From Acidobacteriota bacterium (GTDB lineage Bacteria; Acidobacteriota; Aminicenantia; Aminicenantales; Saccharicenantaceae): DNA of 10,251 bases. Location of the stretch: assembly GCA_003476685.1 (NCBI GenBank), contig DMVN01000261.1, positions 15,913 through 26,163 on the forward strand. The letters run 5' to 3'. The notes under the pieces were generated by a model, which saw only the letters and a list, made by a program, of their open reading frames with translations, made no database searches and was not told where the DNA came from. Below, piece after piece: positions 7,266 to 10,251 of the stretch (positions are counted from its first letter, which is position 1; each line of letters begins with the position of its first letter). The translations under genes were made by a program, and so were the position numbers.

Positions 7266-7337
7266 TTGAACGGGGGTGAAAGCCACCAGCCTCATTTGCC
7301 TTAAAATTCTCCCCAAAAACTGTTCAAGGTAATGAGG
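7266..7337 (+). ncRNA. Candidate structured RNA or regulatory element with competing stems
   Basis: Three pairings overlap. TTGAAC (7266-7271) pairs perfectly with GTTCAA (7322-7327), continued inwards by GGGG (from 7272) with CCCC (7311-7314) past a seven-base bulge. GGTG/CACC (7275-7278 and 7284-7287) makes a small hairpin inside. Alternatively CCTCATT (7290-7296) plus GCCTT (7298-7302) pairs with AAGG-TAATGAGG (7326-7337), a 12-pair stem with one bulge and one G-T. The long stem and the outer TTGAAC stem share bases 7326-7327, so they largely exclude each other, as in a switch, or form a pseudoknot through GGGG/CCCC. I do not recognise a known RNA family. It could also be the subterminal structure of a lost mobile element. 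Confidence 0.3.
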
Positions 7338-7378
7338 TGCAAAATGGCCTGCGTTAACCCCTTGGGAGGTAAGGTAAA

Positions 7379-7480
7379 ATGGCCGTTATGGAATGGCAAA
7401 AATACGAGGCATCCATTAATGGCAAGAGGCTGCCTAGTGAGGTTGAACAGGAGAAAAGGCGAACAGGCAGGTCAAATTGA
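7379..7480 (+). pseudogene. Possible fragment of an FGE-sulfatase (formylglycine-generating-enzyme) domain
   Basis: A 33-codon frame starts at ATG 7379 behind GGGAGG (7364-7369). Its residues 15-26 read GKRLPSEVEQEK, close to the GKRLPTEAEWEK signature of FGE-sulfatase domains, and a Tyr six residues before the GKRLP block also fits. The frame stops soon afterwards and the following sequence does not continue the domain; upstream, a W-E in another frame could match the preceding family tryptophan. The simplest reading is a decayed fragment. Alternatively it is a genuine small protein or a chance match; the similarity covers only about 25 residues. Confidence 0.35.
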
Positions 7481-7551
7481 TGGCTTACATTATGTTGTTT
7501 TCTGTTGGTTGAAATGGCGGGGGCATCAGAAACATTTCTGAAAATATTTCA

Positions 7552-7622
7552 AGTAAATCTGGTCGTGTCGGGACAGCGGGAAGGTTTAATTTTAGGCTAT
7601 TGACATAGAAACCAGATTTGCT
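7552..7622. promoter_or_regulatory. Inverted repeat, probable AbiEi autoregulatory operator
   Basis: AGTAAATCTGGT (7552-7563) and ACCAGATTTGCT (7611-7622) are inverted copies matching at 11 of 12 positions, with 47 bases between them. The right arm fills the spacer between the -35 and -10 boxes and touches the -10. In characterised AbiE systems AbiEi represses its operon by binding inverted repeats over the promoter, so this placement fits an operator. Confidence 0.6.
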
Positions 7623-7627
7623 ATAAT
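7600..7627 (+). promoter_or_regulatory. Consensus sigma-70 promoter of the abiE operon
   Basis: TTGACA (7600-7605), a 16-base spacer and TATAAT (7622-7627) give perfect matches to both boxes. Transcription should start near 7634, only about six bases before ATG 7640, and there is no ribosome-binding sequence, so the antitoxin message is probably leaderless. Confidence 0.8.
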
Positions 7628-7639
7628 TTTGTAGTAAAA

Positions 7640-8233
7640 ATGGAAGCTATCTCCAAATTGGATGCGATCAAAATATTACACCAAAAGAAAGTCACCTTTT
7701 TTGATGTTGTAGATGCCAGCAAAATCTTTGGCATTGAAAAAAACAAAACGCTTTATGTCCTTTTACAAAGGTTAGAAAAAGATGGCGTGGTTAATAGAAT
7801 AGTCAACGGCAAATACCATTTTGCTCTGAAAGAGTACCACGAATTTGAATTGGCCAATTTCTTGGTTAACCCATCTTATATTTCCTTAGAAAGCGCCCTT
7901 TCTTTTTACGGAATTCTTCCTCAGTTTCCCTACACCATTACTTCCCTAACTCCCCTGAAGACTAAAAAGATTAATTACCAAGACAAAGAATATGAATATT
8001 CTCATTTAGACACTGGCTATTTCTGGGGCTTTTTAAAAAAAGATAAGTTTTTGATCGCTTCTCCTGAAAAAGCCCTTCTGGATGAGCTATATTTTATGGC
8101 TAAAAAATTGAGAAATATCCACCTTCAAGATCTCAATCTTAAGGCAATTGATAGGAAAAAAATCTGCGACCTATCAAAGAGATATAAATTTATCCCTCTT
8201 CATAATCTATTAGCTAACCTAAAAATATGTTAG
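7640..8233 (+). CDS. abiEi: AbiEi-type antitoxin and transcriptional repressor
   Basis: This 197-residue protein is the antitoxin of an AbiE system, which in phage-infected cells can cause abortive infection and is classed as type IV toxin-antitoxin: the antitoxin counters the toxin without binding it. Residues 1-65 form a winged-helix DNA-binding region. PSYISLESALSFYG (about 78-91) and SPEKALLDELY (about 141-151) are family landmarks of the AbiEi core and C-terminal domain. AbiEi also represses its own operon; the inverted repeat over the promoter supports this here. The gene overlaps the toxin gene by seven bases. Its AT-rich codon use differs from the rtcB-side genes and points to horizontal acquisition. 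The product fits the family well, though its phage target is unknown. Confidence 0.87.
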   Translation: MEAISKLDAIKILHQKKVTFFDVVDASKIFGIEKNKTLYVLLQRLEKDGVVNRIVNGKYHFALKEYHEFELANFLVNPSYISLESALSFYGILPQFPYTITSLTPLKTKKINYQDKEYEYSHLDTGYFWGFLKKDKFLIASPEKALLDELYFMAKKLRNIHLQDLNLKAIDRKKICDLSKRYKFIPLHNLLANLKIC

Positions 8234-8991
8234 AAAAAGATATTGCTCTTCAATTAAGCCGGGAACTAAAGATTGATCTATTCACGATTTATCGCGAATA
8301 TCTCCAAATTCTTTTTTTAAAATATTTCTACAGGCAAAAAAAGAGCCAGAAGATTTATTTTAAAGGAGGAACGGCCTTAAGATTGCTTTATGGGTCGTTC
8401 CGTTTTTCGGAAGACTTGGATTTCACCAGCCTTGTTAAGAAAGAAGAACTTAAAGAGCTTATCAATAAAAGCATTAATGAATTAAGCGTAGAAGTAGCTG
8501 GTGTTCGCTTTAAAAAGACAGAGTCAATTGCTGATTCATTCTCAGGTAGGATTTTTCAGGAGCTTCCTGAATTCAAAATACCCCTGACCATAAGATTGGA
8601 TTTTTCTTTAAGGGAAAAGCCTGTTCTATCTGTTGATTCTTCTTATCTTGAAACTATCTTTCCGGTATCTCCCTATCCGCATGTGTCTCATTTTAAACCC
8701 GAAGAGATGTTAGCTGAAAAAATAAGGGCGGTCTTAACCAGATGCCGCGGTAGAGACGTCTTTGATTTCTGGTTTTTGCTTTCGAAAAGAGTACCTGTCG
8801 ACTGGAACCTGGTTAATAAAAAGATGACAATTTATAAGAAGAAAGTTAGTAAAAAAGATTTGTTAAGGGCGCTGGAAGGGTTTCCTCAAGATGAGATTAA
8901 AAATGATTTAACAAGATTTCTGCCTATGAGCCACCGCAATTTAATAAAAGAAATAAAAAATCTGACCCTTGAGAAGATAGAAGCTCTTTAA
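8227..8991 (+). CDS. abiEii: AbiEii-type nucleotidyltransferase toxin
   Basis: AbiEii toxins are nucleotidyltransferase-fold proteins; related members modify tRNA or use GTP to halt growth. The 254-residue protein has the NTase core: GGTAL at 47-51 and SEDLDF (61-66), with Asp63 and Asp65 as likely metal ligands. Downstream come R124-x-D (IRLDF) and the conserved block AEKIRAVLTRCRGRDVFDFW (163-182), with Glu164, Lys165, Arg176, Asp177 and Asp180 matching the later family motifs. All key residues are present, so the toxin looks active. The start ATG 8227 overlaps the antitoxin stop, and no ribosome-binding site is visible, so translation is probably coupled to abiEi. No terminator is obvious after the stop. 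Confidence 0.88.
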   Translation: MLEKDIALQLSRELKIDLFTIYREYLQILFLKYFYRQKKSQKIYFKGGTALRLLYGSFRFSEDLDFTSLVKKEELKELINKSINELSVEVAGVRFKKTESIADSFSGRIFQELPEFKIPLTIRLDFSLREKPVLSVDSSYLETIFPVSPYPHVSHFKPEEMLAEKIRAVLTRCRGRDVFDFWFLLSKRVPVDWNLVNKKMTIYKKKVSKKDLLRALEGFPQDEIKNDLTRFLPMSHRNLIKEIKNLTLEKIEAL

Positions 8992-9006
8992 GTTTGTAAT
9001 TTTCTT

Positions 9007-9030
9007 ATCTCATCATCTCATTATCTCAAT
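9007..9030. repeat. Three tandem 8-base ATCTCA(TC/TT/AT) units
   Basis: ATCTCATC, ATCTCATT and ATCTCAAT follow one another directly at 9007-9030. The array overlaps the stop codon of the minus-strand glycosidase remnant and begins 15 bases after the abiEii stop, at the change from AT-rich to GC-richer DNA. It may be slippage at a junction. Confidence 0.6.
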
Positions 9031-9330
9031 ATCTTTCTTACGTGATGACAGGGTCACCTTAAGCTTGGTAATCTGGCCGTGGCGCACCTGTCCTTCAATC
9101 ACGGTGCGGTATGGGGCGTGAACTTTAAAATCCACATCCCATTCCCCGGGCCAGGCCGGAAGCAGGAAAAATTTACGGACATCGGTCTGAATCAGCATGG
9201 CCTGAACCGCCTTAAGCAACACCCGCCGTGATCCTGGTCGGGAAGCCAGTCGCAGTTTGGTCCCCAGAAGGCCGGAAAACGCGAGCCTTCGTGCCATTTC
9301 CGGGCCCGACCACGTTGTTCAAAATATTTG
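9013..9330 (-). pseudogene. C-terminal remnant of a glycoside-hydrolase-like gene, frameshifted
   Basis: Two overlapping minus-strand frames join into one recognisable C-terminus. The upstream frame reads RFPAFWGPNCDWLPDQDHGG and ends near 9222; the downstream frame (from about 9222 to the stop at 9013) continues with VLLKAVQAMLIQTD, LLPAWPGEWDVDFKVHAP and ends KKDIEIMR. Restoring one base in the GGCGGG run near 9222 would connect them. These signatures are what I recall from C-termini of a bacterial glycoside-hydrolase family (GH95-like or DUF5703-like), but the exact family is uncertain. The remaining ~100 residues are a small fraction of such an enzyme, and no start or catalytic domain follows upstream, so it is a dead fragment. 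Composition matches the backbone rather than the abiE island. Confidence 0.65.
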
Positions 9331-9550
9331 AAATTCCGTTTAAGCCGCGTTAGCTGGGAATGCATACTAAACGTTATTTTCCCCTTCAAACATCGCTAAG
9401 AAATATAAATCATGGGAAAAAAGGTATTAAGAACAATTACAAATCTTTGCGGATAACCACCTCAATCTTTCATCGGAAAGGCAACCTTTCGATGGTCAAA
9501 CAAGTATTATAAATGATCTTTTCGCTTGACATATTTTTAGGAGGTTTGAT
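9331..9550. other. Intergenic stretch with a bulged hairpin
   Basis: No gene is evident. CATCGGAAAGG (9471-9481) pairs with CCTTTCGATG (about 9485-9494) around CAA, a ten-pair stem with one bulged G. TTGACA at 9526-9531 is too near the next start to act with a correctly spaced -10 box. TATTAT at 9505-9510 could be a -10 box without a clear -35. Regulation of the next gene cannot be read from this. Confidence 0.4.
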
Positions 9551-10251
9551 ATGCCCAAGAACAAGGGCCCATACATACGTATCTTGACTATGATGTTCTG
9601 CATCCTTTGCCTGCTTTACTCCCAGCCTTTGAAGCAGGGTTCGGCAGCAGGTCTTCTAAGCACTTATGAAGAGGATTTCTGGAGCAGCTTGATTTACGGT
9701 CAGCCACAAGTATCTTCGAACCTAAACATCCAGTTTGTGACTGATGAGGCGGACGCGGTACTTTCCATCCTTCAAAAAATAAAAGCCGGCATAATTGTCG
9801 ATGAAGCCGCCTGGGATCGGCTATTTGCGACTGAAGGTTATATCCGGCTGAAAAAGCGGGAAGCCGGAATGAAGCGGCCTTTCGGGGATGAGGAATTCCG
9901 AAAATTCGTCCTTTCTCCAGAACTCCTTGCTAAGACTGATGCGCTCGCCGAGACGCTCGCGAAATGGAAAGGGGCCGATATGAAGGCCGCCGCCGTTCGG
10001 GCGCTTGCCTATCTACCGGCCGGAACGATGATTCGGGCCAAAATCTATCCCGTAATAAAACCCAAGACCAACAGTTTCGTCTTTGAGCTCGAAACCGACC
10101 CAGCCATATTCCTCTATCTGAACCCAGAGATGAACGCGACTCAACTCGAGAACACCGTGGCCCACGAACTACATCATATCGGCCTTGCGGCCGCTTGTCT
10201 TCCGGTTTATGAAAGCGAAGAGTATAAAAAGAAACCGCCCGAAGTTCGGGC
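9551..10251 (+). CDS. Secreted HExxH zinc metallopeptidase, DUF5700-like, 3'-truncated by window edge
   Basis: The frame opens at ATG 9551 behind AGGAGG (9539-9544) with a 6-base spacer and is still open at the window edge (233 residues visible). Residues 1-33 are a signal peptide: basic start (KNKGPYIR), hydrophobic core around 12-24, and a plausible cleavage after GSAA. The mature part includes FVTDEADAVLSIL (about 62-74), a GYIRLKKREAGMKR block and, near the edge, VAHELHHIG with the zinc motif His205-Glu206-x-x-His209. The combination agrees with the putative zinc peptidase family DUF5700; the third ligand would lie beyond the edge. It is probably periplasmic or extracellular. The substrate is unknown. 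Motif reading is firm; the family name is from memory. Confidence 0.8.
   Translation, partial: MPKNKGPYIRILTMMFCILCLLYSQPLKQGSAAGLLSTYEEDFWSSLIYGQPQVSSNLNIQFVTDEADAVLSILQKIKAGIIVDEAAWDRLFATEGYIRLKKREAGMKRPFGDEEFRKFVLSPELLAKTDALAETLAKWKGADMKAAAVRALAYLPAGTMIRAKIYPVIKPKTNSFVFELETDPAIFLYLNPEMNATQLENTVAHELHHIGLAAACLPVYESEEYKKKPPEVR

Larger units (their letters stand above)
7078..7599. other. Intergenic stretch between the two island modules
   Basis: About 520 bases separate the two outward-facing promoters. No full-length gene is convincing here. It contains a block of inverted repeats (7266-7337), a short frame with a good ribosome-binding site resembling part of a formylglycine-generating-enzyme domain (7379-7480), a 10-base palindrome CCATTAATGG (7413-7422), and two copies of AAAATGGCC (7341-7349 and 7377-7385). 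Base composition is less AT-rich in the middle than in the flanking modules, so the segment may be a mosaic of older fragments. Confidence 0.5.

Noticed and set aside
7413..7422. CCATTAATGG palindrome as an operator
   Set aside because: It lies inside the FGE-like frame, away from any promoter, and a ten-base palindrome can occur by chance in a window of this size.
7332..7541. 69-codon plus-strand frame in the island spacer
   Set aside because: No family resemblance, weak start, and it overlaps both the predicted stem and the better-supported FGE-like frame.
9526..9531. TTGACA before the metallopeptidase gene as its -35 box
   Set aside because: A -10 box at normal spacing would fall on the start codon and no match is present there.
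1..10251. CRISPR array, tRNA or rRNA gene
   Set aside because: No regularly spaced repeats of suitable length and no tRNA-like arms or rRNA signatures were seen on reading the window.

Overview
The window looks like chromosomal DNA from an anaerobic or microaerophilic bacterium of moderate-to-high GC. The backbone genes encode several Fe-S and radical-SAM proteins plus a rubrerythrin for peroxide defence. An Aminicenantes- or Acidobacteriota-like origin would fit, but nothing here proves a taxon. All identities come from reading motifs, not from database searches.

Region 1 (1-6305, + strand) is the backbone. It opens with the 3' part of nadA (quinolinate synthase), followed by a probable terminator and a stand-alone rubrerythrin gene. 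A tightly packed run then follows: an M50 site-2-protease-like membrane peptidase with CBS domains, nth (endonuclease III), amrS-like radical SAM enzyme, archease and rtcB. Spacings run from 0 to about 55 bases, so this is probably one operon. Archease plus RtcB is a known RNA-ligase/activator pair; the peptidase, nth and amrS put membrane proteolysis, base-excision repair and an uncharacterised radical-SAM activity in the same transcript. A GGGGA/TCCCC hairpin with T-runs on both sides closes it.

Region 2 (about 6306-8991) is visibly AT-rich and looks acquired. On the minus strand a three-helix membrane protein (6568-7032) is followed by a 48-residue proline-rich protein (6404-6550) with a repeated G-[YF]-V-P-P motif. 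The pair has its own TTGACA-17-TATATT promoter. On the plus strand lies an AbiE-type toxin-antitoxin pair (7640-8991), with a perfect TTGACA-16-TATAAT promoter, an almost absent 5' leader, and a 12-base inverted repeat (11 of 12 matching) across the promoter that looks like the AbiEi operator. The roughly 600 bases between the two modules hold a compact block of competing inverted repeats (7266-7337) and a short reading frame resembling a piece of a formylglycine-generating-enzyme domain.

Region 3 (about 9007-10251) returns to higher GC. A minus-strand remnant of a glycoside-hydrolase-like C-terminus carries a one-base frameshift near 9222. After an intergenic stretch with a bulged hairpin comes the start of a secreted HExxH metallopeptidase (DUF5700-like) that runs off the end of the window.

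The most interesting part is the accessory island: an abiE system with visible operator architecture next to an uncharacterised two-gene membrane/proline-rich module, separated by a possible structured RNA.
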